From Siderastrea siderea (lineage: Eukaryota; Cnidaria; Anthozoa; Scleractinia; Rhizangiidae), in contig OZ034976.1 of NCBI GenBank assembly GCA_964030785.1, positions 2,108,001-2,172,000 on the forward strand: a stretch of 64,000 nt of DNA, in the 5' to 3' direction. Numbering within the stretch: position 1 is the stretch's first letter; the number at the start of each line of letters is the position of its first letter. Below the pieces are notes generated by a model, which was not told the origin of the DNA, ran no database searches, and saw only the letters and a list, made by a program, of their open reading frames with translations. Both the position numbers and the translations under genes were made by a program. Positions 1 to 13,700 of this stretch are shown here, in pieces.

Positions 1-1200
1 TTTAAACGGAACAATGTATACAAAAAAGGATCCAGTCGATAGAGAGAGATGCCGTTTGTCGGTGTTCTCGCGTGTTCAAGAGTGGCCAAATTAGCCTGTT
101 TCAGGCCTTCAGTTCGTCGGGAGGGCCCAAGCAAAACAAAACGACAAGAAAAAGGATGAGAGACTGGAAAGGGGAGACGAGGGACCCCTCCCTTCACCCT
201 CCCCACGCTCCTCCCCTCGCCATTTCCCTGCTCACATCACCACTCCCGACTAGATCTGAACGCCTTGAACAAGATTTGGCCAAAAGAGGATTTTTCCTCT
301 TTTTGCCTCCTGGTGACGCAAAAGTTCTCCAACTCTCAGCCGTTCCCTATGCACACGTGAAAAATCGCGGCTTTATACAAGTGAAGGATGATATAGAGGG
401 CCTCTGACAGTTAAATTCAGTTCAAACTCTCGCTGAAACTCTCGTGAACTCCTTGCAACTCTCGTGAATCTCAGAGTCTGGGGCGAGTTGCATAAAACTT
501 AACGTCAGGTGGAACTTCTAACATCAGACGTTCACAGTCAAAGTAACTATTTTAACATCTGACATTAGCAGTTACGTCCGGCGTTACGACTTATGCAACT
601 CACCACTGATTTAGTAAACTCTCTCGATTTCGTGCGATTCTGCTTGAAGCAACTCGCCTCAGGCAGCCCTCACGCCCTCTCGAAGACGTACAATCTGTTC
701 AAATTATAAATCATATGCACTCTAAACGCTCCCGTGCCATGTAAAAGAAAATTCCTACGCTTTACGTTACTAAGAGGTTGTTCTTTTACCCGTATGTCTG
801 GATACCGTGTTCACCATTGACTGCATGGCTTCACCAATAAGACTCGCGGACAGGAAAAGGTCGTTATGCACGTCCACCTGCACGTCTGAACAAAACAAAT
901 GAATAAAATGTTATCAATTTGCAGTGTTGCTGAAGCAAACTTTAGACTTGTCTCAATGTTCTAGCTTTTGAGTTTGTGGATGAAATCCTAAAGTGTGATT
1001 GTTCAAATGAAAGCTATTGAGCAGTACTTTCCTGTGGTGCTGTTTATTATGCTGTACAAGGTGGTTCTAACTTCTGAGTCTGTGGACGAAATCCATACGT
1101 GTGGCCATTCAAAGGAAAGCTACTGAGCGGAGCTGTGGTGCTAATTGTTGTTATTGTTATGGATTTTTTTTTTTAATTTTCCTAAAGAGGAAAAATTCCA
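1..1200. other. 3' flank of the dystrophin gene: foldback and satellite fragment
   Basis: No gene was recognised. From about 485 to 601 there is a short foldback (GAGTTGCATAA ... TTATGCAACTC). At 961-1145 there are nearly two monomers of the 106-bp satellite that recurs at 8.3-9.1 and 31.2-31.6 kb, here in the opposite orientation to the 8.3-kb array. A possible 111-codon frame at 72-407 has no recognisable domain and was not accepted. Confidence 0.6.
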
Positions 1201-1243
1201 ATTTGATGTTCTTTAATAAGAGGTATAATATTACAAAGATATC

Positions 1244-1753
1244 TCAAATACCAGAATAGACGTCCAAGCGGGAGGCAGCAGTCATTCTCTCCACAATATT
1301 GCTCATCTCCATCCCTTCGTACGAAGTGTCTGGTCGGTCCAACAGTCCTAACTCAGCAGCTGTCTTGGGAGCGTAAGGTCCAGCCAAAGATGTCGCGCTT
1401 GCATTTGGCGAGGACCCCCGGAAATCACCACTTTGTCGCTGTGTGTACCCATCTTTCCAAGGAGAGGACATCCCGGGTGACAAAGAGTACTGTGGGGGGT
1501 GGGCTTGTACTGATGAACCACGCTTTAAGAAGGTATTTGGGGGAGCAGGGGTGTGGGTGGCTGGGTAGATCGGTGATATGTCCGGTACGGATGCTGGGTG
1601 ATAAACCCCACGGGTATCATTGATTCCTGACGTGCTGTTGATTGTCCGGGGTGCCGTACTAGTAGCCTCAGCGGCTGATGTAGGACTGGCGAAGGGTCTA
1701 GAAGAAGGCTGGGCCACTGACTTCATTACTGGAGGAAGCTGTGAAAGATCACC
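1244..1753 (-). CDS. Dystrophin last exon: Ser/Pro/Thr-rich tail and stop
   Basis: After tttcattccag the exon starts GDLSQLPPVMKS and continues with a low-complexity Ser/Pro/Thr/Ala tail of about 170 residues, ending DTSYEGMEMSNIVERM.AASRLDVYSGI and a TAG stop. The LE..ME..N end of vertebrate dystrophin is faintly echoed by YEGMEMSNIVERM. An ATTAAA hexamer on the minus strand at 1212-1217, about 30 nt after the stop, may be the polyadenylation signal. Confidence 0.8.
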   Translation of the reverse strand, partial: GDLSQLPPVMKSVAQPSSRPFASPTSAAEATSTAPRTINSTSGINDTRGVYHPASVPDISPIYPATHTPAPPNTFLKRGSSVQAHPPQYSLSPGMSSPWKDGYTQRQSGDFRGSSPNASATSLAGPYAPKTAAELGLLDRPDTSYEGMEMSNIVERMTAASRLDVYSGI

Positions 1754-4700
1754 CTGGAATGAAATAAAAAACACCAAGTACTACACTGCAAACTAGCAGC
1801 CCTCAACTACTACTACAAATAGTACAATAGTATTTTATCTACACAGCGGTTTACAATTGTCTGTCGTAAAACCGAAGTGATTGCTCTGGCAAATCATAAC
1901 AGACGCAAGGAAACACAAAGAAACAATACGAACTCGCAGTCAAAACACTCAACTGGCGACAAGCGCGGAGGAAATGCGTGGGAACAAGTCGTGATTAGTT
2001 TTGATTGGTTGAAATAGTGGCTCGACCTTTTTAAACCAATCGCAAAGCACAAAGCGTAGTAAGGCAAAACAAAAACAAACACGGATTACTTTCGACACTC
2101 AGTTAAAAACCACTCGAACAGTAAGGAACTACAGCACCAACAACTACAGCCTAGAATCTTGGGTTCCCCCTCCCCACCCCCTCAGGAAGTTGTTCGGTTT
2201 CCCAAACGATTGCTGGTACATGTGGGTAGAGAGAAGCAATCTTGTTTAAACTACTCGACCAAGACGCACCTAGAAACGAATATTACAAATATTCGAATAT
2301 TAGAATGTCATTTCGGTGAATATCGAACCACTTGTTTGTTTTGAGAAGCTTTAAAATTTGGACTGCACACAGTCATATTGCCTGTATACAGTCACTCGCT
2401 CCTCTCTCCTGCGATTTCACGGCTCAAGGCTGTACACAGACTAACGACCATACAAAAAATGCTATATACATGCTGCAACTCTGGATGCACTGGTAAAGCC
2501 GCTTTTCATCATTTCCTTTTGACAGTACTAAAGAGTTCCTCATCACACAGAAGCTTTACGCATATCAGTAAAAAGTTAATAATGTTATATTTCCGAATTG
2601 TTTTGTTTTCCTTAGGGCTTTAAGCATACTTAGCGAAACAGAAAAGCTGTAACTATGCATAACATTTGTTGATAAACTTACTCAACACTTTCTTGAGTCT
2701 CCACGCAGTTTGACGAACGAACACTTTTTAATCTTACTAAATTCTTGTGGAGTGGTTTTATATACAATTAATTTGCCTTACAGCCAAAAATAAAGAATAT
2801 TTTAGAAATTCAGTGAGAAGAACCGTTTGAGTGTGAAATTAGTTGTTGTGAAATTGCTTGTGGTGAAAACCACAACGCTGGTAATCAGCTGGCGATTGTC
2901 ATCGCATTATTAATAATATATTAGAATTTCTCTTTCCAGGGATTATCCCTCAATTTCTCTTAAACAATTAACAATAAGTGAATGGAATAAGAAGCACTGC
3001 TGCTAAAAATAGCTAAATTCTAATTTACGAGGTCGGACGAAACGAGAAAAAGAGTCGCTGAGTCTTCCCTCCTGCCCGTAGTTGACCAAAAACTCTAAAA
3101 CAAGTATTCTCGTCGACTCTCGTTTTTGAGTTGTCCCATACATGCTTCTCCAAACTCTGATGAACTCCGTGAGAACGATTTGCAGGCAAATAAATGGAAA
3201 TTTGAAAACGTTATTTCTCTCTCGAACACACCTTCGCCCCTTGAATTTTTCCAAGAAAAATCTTGAGTACAATATTTTTAAAGTTACAATTTCGTCTGAT
3301 TCCAAAATTTACGGAAATTATCAGACATAGGATTTCGCTTTTTCTTTTTTCCCTTATTCCAAACACAGTGTTTTGTGTCATGTTTGTCTCATTTCCAAAA
3401 TGGCGGATTTTACCGCGACAAAGGTCTTTTAAAACGATCTACGAACACGGAATGTGAAAAACGTATCACAGGCTTGGAAAATAAACAAAGGCAAAGTGTC
3501 TTCGGGTTTAGCAATCAGAGAGAGGAAAAGGACGGGCATATTTCCATTTTCTGGGTTGGTTGAGAATGCCAACAAGTTTCACGTCAACGATGGTACGTTA
3601 TATGTTTCAAGCTCATACCCAGATCTTCTCTCTCCCGAACAGCGAGAAGATCTGGATACAAGATTATAGTTTTGGAAAGAGGGCGTTGCCTTCGCGTGGT
3701 TTTAACAGTGCTTTAGAAAAGCTTATTAATCATTGAGTTATAACGAACGACTTTGTAAATGGTGTTTACCAGCGATTTAAAGTTGAGGCAGGCAAAGGCT
3801 AAGTCTGGGCTAATTAGTATTTGGAACAAAAAAAACATTGCGTTTTATAATTCGGTTTGCTCTTTTTAACGAACTTAACGATTTTAGTAAAAGAAAGATT
3901 AAGCGACGATTTAATATTTGAGGTTAACTGGAGCCTTTAACATTTGGTTTAGGGAACGTTTTAAATTCGCTTAGGTTGTTACTCGAAGACCATACATCTT
4001 CGAGGTTTACTTAGTACCTACACAGTATCCCATCTTCTGAGAACCGTATGAAAAGGAAGTTTTGAATGCAATTTCAACGAAGCAAACACGCTCCCAACTG
4101 GAAGCATACACGTGGCAGAAATTAAGTAAAAGAAATGGAGCAGCTTTAGGAATAACATCACACTGAAGTTACAAAAGCAAAAGAAAGGAAACGAAAGTTA
4201 AATCTGTAGTACCGTTTGTACTTTGCCTTCAGCCTCTAAACGTATCTTTGTCATACGTTCATGCGCAAACATTGCCGCCATTTTCTCTTCATCTTCAATA
4301 AGACTGGCAAGGGTGCGTTCGTCCTAAGACAGACAAATGAAACTACACCAAGTATTTTAATGTGAGTTAAGCTTTTAATGAAAAAAATCCTTACAAATGA
4401 AGATGGAAACAAGACCCTTCTTTTATTTTTAACATTTACTTAAGCCATTTTACAGTCTTACAGTTTCATTATTATAATGCCACTTATCAATTCAGTCGAG
4501 AAACCGTAATTTTACCTAACAAAAACGGAAAAACGTCCGTCAAACAACTAAAAACATATCAATCTATAAACATGAGAAATAGAAGGTCGTGATTTCTCCC
4601 AGAGGTAATGCAAATCTTGAAACAGTTTTTGTGAAAATTTAAGGCAGGCTAATTTTAATTTTAGCTCGCTATTTTCGAAAAGAATGTCTGAAGATTACTT

Positions 4701-7700
4701 AAAGAAAGTTTTAAATTGAATTAGCCAGTTTTATGTTGCTTAGTTTAGTTTTACGTTAGCCAGTTTTACATTGGTTAGTTTAGGATTTATTCTAATATAT
4801 CACATCACATCTCAGTGGATTTTTATTAAGTTCATTTTATTGAAGTTTATGTCAATATCGTACGTTTAAATTCTCTTTTTATTCGCTAAAAAAAGAAACT
4901 ACAGTAGTTTAAAAGTGCCTGTTACTAGTGACTGTTCTATCCTGAGAATTAAATATGTTATGTTATGTTATCTGGATGCGATGAATGTTAACGGACTGTC
5001 ATCATTATAATAGGGCAATTGGAAGTTTCTATAATTAACAATTATTCACCGGAGTGGAGGTGAATAACACTCTACCACTCTTCACCAAACCAGTGGATAG
5101 CCAGCACCGAATAGTTACTTTTTTCCTGAGAAACGAAGGAAAACCCGTGCGCGAAATCCAGAAAAATGCTGGGAGATCGACAGCAGATACTATCTCGAGA
5201 TTGAGTAGCTAATCAGAGAGCGCAAAAAACACTATCCACTGGTTTGGTATATGCCAAAACAAGTTGTCGAAACTAACAAGAAAGCAACAATGTTTAACCG
5301 CTGACCGTCTTTCACCGTGAAGGCATTTAGTTCAAAAGTACCAAAACTCAAAATCGCAAAATCCCACAAAAAGCCATTCCCTTCGACCCTTCCTGGTTGG
5401 CCCGGTCCTTAACAAAACAGCTTACACCCAGTACTGAGAGCGCCGTAGCTCAATCTGTGTCTGTACCTGCTGAAGTAGGGTCCTTAAACGATGGAGCTGA
5501 ACTTGTAGCTGGTAATTATGCTCCTCAAGGACCTCCTCGCGTGCCTCCAGACGTTCCCTCTGGTGCCGTAAGTAGGCCTCTTTGGCGGGGTCCTCTACAG
5601 GGACGATGCTTTGCTCCTTTTGATTCTGGCGCTGTAAGTGTTGAATGCTGTTGATTTCGCTCTGTAGTGCTCTGCGTAATGAAGCAACAAATAAAGCAGA
5701 AGTGGTTTTTAGAGCTGTTTTTCCATCTAGTGTGAAACTGCATGCTTGGCCATTTTTTTTCCCAATTTGCACAAACATCTATTCATGTTCAGTTAGTTTC
5801 TCAGCACGTCAGGAGTCTCCAAGAGACTCCCTGTTAATCTCAGTGGTCAGAAAATCCAAACGGTGTGCGGAAAATCCTGTCTGTCAGGGACTTATATACC
5901 AGTCAAATTGAAGCTTCAACATTCCCCCGGGCAATCCCCCGGGCATCTGAACTTTTGAAGATTGGCTTGTTCAAATTCCCTCCCCTCGAGGCAAAAAGGC
6001 TGCTCAAATGCCCCACCGATTAGTACTGAAATACCTCTCCTCAAAGACAAATCTCGTCTTCAATCAAACACTGTTCAAGCTCTTCAGAGTGAGATATGCC
6101 GTAATAAACTTCAAACTTCTTTTTAAGATCCATTTGAGAGTTATTCACTAACAAAGGCGAAATTCTATCTTGAAAATCCGTCAAACCGTGCAAAAACCGA
6201 AAAAACTCACGGGCATATTACGCTAGAACAAGAGTTATATCTGATTCAAATTCCCCACCCTTCCAAGGCAACATTCAAATTGCCCCCTACCCGGGCAAGA
6301 ATCACAGTCAAATACCCGGGGTATGCCCAGCGGGGGGATGTTGAAGCTTCGATTTGAACGGTATATTAGATAGATTTTTCTTGAGTTTCCTCGCTAATCA
6401 CAAACAGAATACACAGTTTTCTTAAAACAACCAATAGGTCAAAATGAACGGCTCATACAATAAGTGAACGTCAGCTTTTAACATATCCGTTCTCTGGCTA
6501 ATGACCGGCAATAAACTGCGTCACTACTGTGAACGTTCCTGTGGATTATGGACCCGACACACAAATGGTTCCGCAGACACCTTTGAATCCTTTCTCGTCC
6601 AATTCATTTTAGAAATTCTTTTATTTGCCACGCCCCAGCGAAACGGAATATCTTGTACATGTACACATAAAAAGCGACAAGGAGGCCTTAAGGAAACTAC
6701 AAAGCTTATACATAAAAGGCCTCCTCAAAAAAGAAATGATGATTTTGTTTTCTCAAAAAAGGATACACCACAAATCACAAACGATAGAATATTTTACAAT
6801 AACAACCCATATGAAAGATGCAAAATGTCACTTGAATCAACTTTTGTTTCTCTCTGAGGAACTGCCATTTTGAGGAAATTAGAAAGAGCTTAACAGTTTG
6901 ACAATAATCTGACGATGCCTTCATTTATCTGTCTGTCCTTTTATTTGTCATGAGAATTAGCCAATGAGAATGCAAGACGTTTGGCAGTTATTGCACAGTC
7001 ATTCCTTTGGTAAACGTACCTGTTGTCGTTCTCTAAAGTCGAGATCAGATCTTCCAGGTCTCGCTTTTCCTGACTGTCCAGGTCTCTCACGATTTGTGTA
7101 GGACTAGGGGACTGGAAAGAAGATATTGAATTGAAAATCAATATGGAAACAGAAGACAATATAACAAGATAAATATTGATAGCGGAAGGTGAATTGAAAT
7201 AGCTTACTTTGGACCCTCCTGGAGCAATCGAACTCGCGATTACACCCCTAAATACCTACTGTAATTATGTACTGTTAAAAATTATTACATCCTTCTTGAA
7301 CAGTGGTATTAACGGTGAAATCGAACGTAGCCTGTGTAGCAAGCGTTTCCTTAGGTTTTTCCGCCCGCTCGAGGCATTTTTCGCTTTTTGGCGGCGCGAA
7401 AATTGGGGCGAGCGCAACACTGATGGAACCAATCCACAAGAATTTAATAAGGCTAAAAAGTGTTTGTTACTGAAACTGCTTGGAGACTCTAGAAGCTGTT
7501 GAGTAAGTTTATCAATAAATTTGTGCGTAGTTACAGCTTTTTTTTGGTTTCGATAAGTATGTCTCAAGCCCTAAGGAAAACAAAGTAATTCGGAGGTCTT
7601 ATTGTATTAATTTTTCACTGACGCGTGTAAAACGAGGAATACATTTCTCTGAGTCTTCTTACGATGAGCAACCCGTCTGATATACAACTTTAAACAGCAC

Positions 7701-10700
7701 TGCATGCACACTTTTGGTATTGTGAAAAGAAAATGATAAAAACCTGCCTTACCAGTGTATTTATAGAATTTTTTTGTATCGCCGTTAGTCTATGTACAGC
7801 CTTGAGCCGTGAAATCGCAAGAGAGAGGAGCGAGTGACTGTATACAGGCCCAATTTTCGCGCGTTTAAAAGGCGAAAAATGCTTCAAACCTGCGAAAAGC
7901 CCTACGGAAACACTTGCTACCCAGGCTAAATAGAACCCGTCATCATCTTGAATACAAAATAACTAATATATAGATTTAGCCAAGCCTAAACGTGGAGCGA
8001 TTTCCCGCCAAGAAAAGATGGTATTCTCCACCCCCGTGGGGTTGACTTGGAACTCCCCTACCCCTCCCCCAGAGTCTGTACGGGCCGGCGTACGCTGACG
8101 TCACAACCAAAATTCTCGGATCGATAGGTTACCAAATTTGCTTAGCAATGGTGCTCCGCTGGCGCGCTCCGCTAAAAAGGCAAGAAATGTGAAACGCAAA
8201 ATATTTACCGTTAACTCCGGTTCACCTGTCAAGCTGCAGAAAGAACAACATCAGACAACTGTTATTTAAGGGTTTATGTACTGCTACTGGATTGGTAAGC
8301 AATTATCTAGGATTTCACCCACAGACTCAAAAGTTAGAAATGCCTAAACAGCACCACAGAAAAGAACAGCTCAGTAGCTTTCATTTGAATGGTCACACTT
8401 TAGGATTTCATCCACAAACTCAAAAGTTAGAACCACATTGTACAGCATAATAAACAGCACCACAGGAAAGTACTGCTCAGTAGCTTTCATTTGAATGGTC
8501 ACACTTTAGGATTTCATCCACAGACTCAAAAGTTAGAACCACATTGTACAGCATAATAAACAGTACCACAGGAAAGTACTGCTCAGTAGCTTTCATTTGA
8601 ATGGTTACACTTTAGGATTTCATCCACAAACTCAAAAGTTAGAACCACCTTGTACAGCATAATAAACAGTACCACAGGAAAGTACTGCTCAGTAGCTCTC
8701 ATTTGAATGGTCACACTTTAAGATTTCATCCACAAACTCAAAAGTTAGAACCACCTTGTAAAGCAGAATAATCAGTACCACAGGAAAGTACTGCTCAGCA
8801 GCTTCCGTTTGAATGGTCACACTTTAGGATTTCATCAACAGACTCAAAAGTTAGAACCACCTTGTAAAGCACAATAAACAGCACCACAGGAAAGTACAGC
8901 TCAGTAACTTTCATTTGAATGGTTACACTTTAGGATTTCATCCACAGACTCAAAAGTTAGAACCACATTGTAAAGCAGAATAAACAGTACCACAGGAAAG
9001 TACTGCTCAGTCATTAGCTTTCATTTAAATGGTTACACTTTAGCGTTTCATACACAGACTCAAAATTTAGAACCGTACAAGTACATAGCTCATGCTTGTC
9101 GACTCTGGGAATAAAATAATAAGACAACTTGACAAGTTACCTAATAGCGTAATGCCGAATAAGACGGTGTTCATCATCCCTGTGGATTGAGAAAGGGAAA
9201 ATAAATTAACATAACAAGTCGTCGTTTAATAGCGTAATCGTTGCTGCGTGTACAAAATCAATTCATAAAAACTGCAGAAGGAAAAATTGAAGAGAGTGAG
9301 CTCACTGTAGTTATTCAATAGCTTAAGAAGTGGCAAACAGAGCCTGAAAAAAAAAATTCAGGCTTCAACGGGATTCCAGTTCATGACCTTTGCGATAGTG
9401 GCACACACGCTCTTCCACTTGAGCTATGAAGACATTGACAGTGGGAGGCAGTCATCTTTGAGGATTCTATCATTCTTTTAAAATATCATTGCGGCTACAT
9501 GTATACATGTATGTGTGCAGGAAGTGAATTCAATCGACATATGAATTATGAATTTCGGGAAAAAGAATTGAAAAGAGAGAAAGGAGGACATCATTGCAGT
9601 TGTTCAAATTGCCAATCGAAGCCTGAAAAAATTCAAACCTTTGAGTGGATGTTCATTGGGCTTGTCACGTACTAGATTGTCACGTACTGCGCTTGTCACG
9701 CAACTGTCTATGGTGTATGAGGCTATAGAACCGGTCGAATGCTTTTGTTTCAAGCCTTTGTTTCTCGACGTCATCTATAGGGTTGCTCTGAGTGACCAGA
9801 TACCAATAAATTGGCTTTAGTTTTACAGGACAGAGTATCAAAAGAAGTGGCTTTGGTGTATTTCTTACATGGTAGGTCTTGTCAGAACGGGCTGTTGCCT
9901 AGTTTGTTCCCCAGGTATTTCTTCCTCTTCTTTAGCCTCGTGATTTGCCAGTCTGAAAATCAAAAACAAATGGAAACTTAAGATGAACTAAAATTCAACA
10001 AAAGCACAATCGAACAAATGAACGGACGCAAAAAAAAAAACGAACAAACAATAGAAAGAATAAACAAAGAACAACGAACGAACGAACGAACGAACAGCAT
10101 CAAAGAAGGAGTCATGAACACATGAAAATCGTACAATGAAAAACTCCAACAAAATTAAATGACACCCAGGAAAAAACTATCGAGCAACTTCGAAAAGAGA
10201 ATACAGAATCTCTGGCGATTCTCAATGATGCACAAACCTTGCGGCGTAACTTCCCAGTTTCTCATGTGTTCCTGGAAAAACCATCACTGGCGAACCAGCA
10301 TCAACAGAATCTCTACAAACACAAAATAAGCCATATAATCATTTTAATGCTGTTCGTCAAGTAAAATGAGTGATCGAATATCCTTTGAGGCCCTGCTCAG
10401 TGTGATTACAATAAGGTTATTGCTTCCCAACTTAAAGGCTTTCCCTCTTGGAGTTAAACATTGCGTGGTCTGAAGTAGCCCCTAAACTGAGTCTTTGGAA
10501 CTACATAATAAGTCTTGCCATGGACTGATGACTGACCGTGATTGAATGCATTCTTCTAGCCGGCCTTGCCCAAGTAGCCTACTGTACAGGTGCCGTGGGG
10601 AGGGCAGGAGCGGGTGTCTGTCAACGGGTTATGTAGCAATCATAACAAATATTATAGAAAGGACTACAATGTAATTGTTATACTTCTATTGAGTATAAGA

Positions 10701-13700
10701 TAGGCCCACGGATAGCATCATTTGTTGGTTTTACCCTATAGTCCTCAAAGGAAGCTGAAAACTTATTACTCAAGAAGGAGCTAAAAAGTTATGGGATAAG
10801 CTGAAATGATTTCAACCGGGGAAGAAAGCGCAGAGTCGAGTGTGCTGGTGTGCCGTTGTTGAAGGCCGTTGTTGATCGCTTGTTAAGTTAATACACAAAT
10901 TTAGTCAGATCGCTCCCTTGACGAATCGCCCCAGGTACTAAACCTTGTCGTATTAAGACAACTCTTCTCCTAACATCAGAGAGTCATCCCTAGTTGAAGT
11001 GCTATTCACGTTACGTTTTCGTCAGGGGCAATTGCATAAAATGTTCGGTGAGTGCCATAACAACATCAACCGTCCACAGAGGAATGTTTGAGCCTAAACC
11101 ATACTGTACACCCTAAATACTACATTCTTTATTCAAGCGTTCTGCGTTTGGCATTCCGATGTATCAACAGGGCGAGATGTCTGGGGGGCGAATTAACTGA
11201 TTCTGGATTTTACTAACTCGTCCTCTCCTTCAGATGGTGCGGCTTCCTCCTTTTCAATGGGAATAAACCTTCCTTTGGATGGATGTTCTAACGTCTTCTT
11301 CTTCTTCTTGCTCACTTTGTTCCGCATCACTTTGGCAAAGTCTTTGATGTCTTCTTTTTGCGTCGACTATGGGTATTAAAGGAAAAAAAACAGAATTATT
11401 TTCTGTCAAGTGTTAGATCAATTTCTAGGCAAATCCAGTCACTGTATATCGCAGTCATTATACTTGACCCTTTAATTCAACCAGACCTTGATTTTTTCCC
11501 CAAACAAAAAGCTTGACCATACGAGACCAGCGATAAATGAAAAAGTGCAGTCAGTGTCAAAACAAATGGCCAGTTCCAAGGTGCTTTTCCTCATATTGGC
11601 ATATCCAATACACTGTACACGACGATGAAGATGACAATAACAACGATGACAATATTTGCATGGATTATACGCTAACAACAGAGATTTTCGCAATACTACT
11701 GTACTTTTGTATGAAACGAGTTCAGACGTCAACACACAGTCAGTGTAGAAGGCGTGTATATCTGCCGCTATGAATCCCGTTAAGGACGGTGCCTCCTTTT
11801 GTTGCTGCGCATACATGTACGTTCTGCGCACCTCGGGATATTCCAATACAACAATATTCTTGCGCAGTTTACGACTATGCGGAAAAAGCAGATCTTAGCA
11901 AGGGCTACCAGAATCCAAAAAGAAAATTGGGGGTAACCACGCATTTTTCAGAGATAATTGAGTTTAAATTTGGAAAGAAATTGTCATATATTCTTAGTTT
12001 GTGTTTTAACGCTGTTTTAGAATTATGGTTGCTTAATTATCTCCGAAAAATGCGTGGTTACCCACATTTTTCTTTTCGGATTCCAATAACCCTTGCTAAG
12101 ATCTACTTTTTCCCCACAGTAATAACCTTTGCAAAAATACATCTGTATTAGGAGGCACCGTCCTTAAAAGTAGTTTAGTGAAAAGGTGAACAGCTTAACG
12201 CCAGCGCCGTGTTTGTTATTAAATCTGGTTTGCGTTTTTCTCCTGTACACCAATGAGAAGGATGCAAACTCTTGGAAGATGGGCTGTCTTGCATTACAAA
12301 TAGGTGCCTGATCTTAGGATAGTATTTGACGTCTGAACCCCGAGGGCGCAGTTTACTCAGTATACGACTGCAGGAGGAGGTGCGAAGGCCTTTTTTCGGG
12401 CCGAAAAAAGGCCTTCGCCTGGGTTAGAAATTTTCTGGTAAACTTATTTTGGGTACAGGACTGTTTTAGGGTTTATAAAAAGCGAGTGTACATCAGGGTG
12501 ACAGATGCATGATGAATAAAGAAAGCTCGAAGCATAAACTGTGTCATTAAACAAGGACTTTTTAAGGTTACGAACTGGGCCGTTGGACTTCTTTTGGATC
12601 CAGTTTTAGTCTAATGGAACTTTTTTGGGTTTAAAATTTAGCCTCATTCACATCTCTCCGTCACTAGTCTACCTGAGAAGCCTCTAGGTATAAGACAAAC
12701 TCACCACTAGGCAATACTCTTGAGTAGGGTGTCCTATTTTGTGCTGTTTAGTCACACGACTTGACCAGAAACATCCCTGCAAAAAAACAAGTTAAACGGT
12801 AAATGCAGCATGTAACACACATCGCAAGTCTTCAACCGATAACACACAACATTGACCAATATTGAAGATCAGTGGAAGAAACTGACCAATGATAACATAG
12901 TCTCTCTCACCTGACAAAGGTCATAATTGAAGCATTTTAGACAACGGTATCTGAGAAAATGAACAAATATTATTAGTTATCTTTTTAAGAACATCGGAGG
13001 ATTTGCTATGGTTCGTTTGAATGGCGGAATATATGAACAACAGGCCGTTCATGGACTCACCTGAAACCAACTATAGGATACATCTTACAAACATTGCATT
13101 TCGCCTCGTGTTTAAAGAGCCAGTGTCACCCAAAGTGCTTTGCGCCCCGAGGTACATTTTTCATATATGAAAAATCCGCCATTTTCTTGATTGTTGTGAA
13201 GTCTGATTTGTATCTTCTTCCATCGCTGCCGTTAGCGATCCGAAAGCACTAGTGTGAATTTTGACTTGACATTTAAGTGCCGTCGTATCGATTTCGTTGC
13301 ATATTTCCGAATTCTGAAGTGTTTTCGCGGTGAAGAAGGAGATCTTTAAATTAGATGCTTCGTAGGCCGGGTTCAGGAAAGCTGAGGCGAAGGCCGAGTC
13401 TTTAGCGCTCTGCCAAAGTTGTACGGCTGAAGGAGTCCGTCTATCAGTAGCGGAGAGAAAGAAAAACATCTGAGGGTTTCAGCAACAGTACTGACACTGC
13501 GTTCGCCAAAATAGTGCTACGTTTGTTGCCGGATGAAAACAGAAGGGACGTTAATTTACATCGTGGTCACAAAATAACAGTAACTACGGGCCTGCTCCAA
13601 AATAATGCTTGTGGTCATGAGCTTGTGGTGTTTTGCTTAATTATTCCTTGTGTTCACTCTCTGTTTATGTTTTAGGTTTACAAAAAGTGTAAGTAACTAT

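Noticed and set aside
72..407. 111-codon open frame at the window start
   Set aside because: Low-complexity, no domain, no splice context; probably chance.
5397..5911. Open frames on the plus strand opposite the coiled-coil exon
   Set aside because: Shadows of the dystrophin exon on the other strand.
8306..9071. CRISPR-like array
   Set aside because: Whole 106-bp monomers repeat without unique spacers, and the DNA is animal.
9363..9431. Working tRNA gene
   Set aside because: B box and anticodon arm are degraded; better explained as a SINE head.
13161..13469. 102-codon frame inside the TTAA element
   Set aside because: No DDD-type transposase motif visible; not enough to call a transposase.
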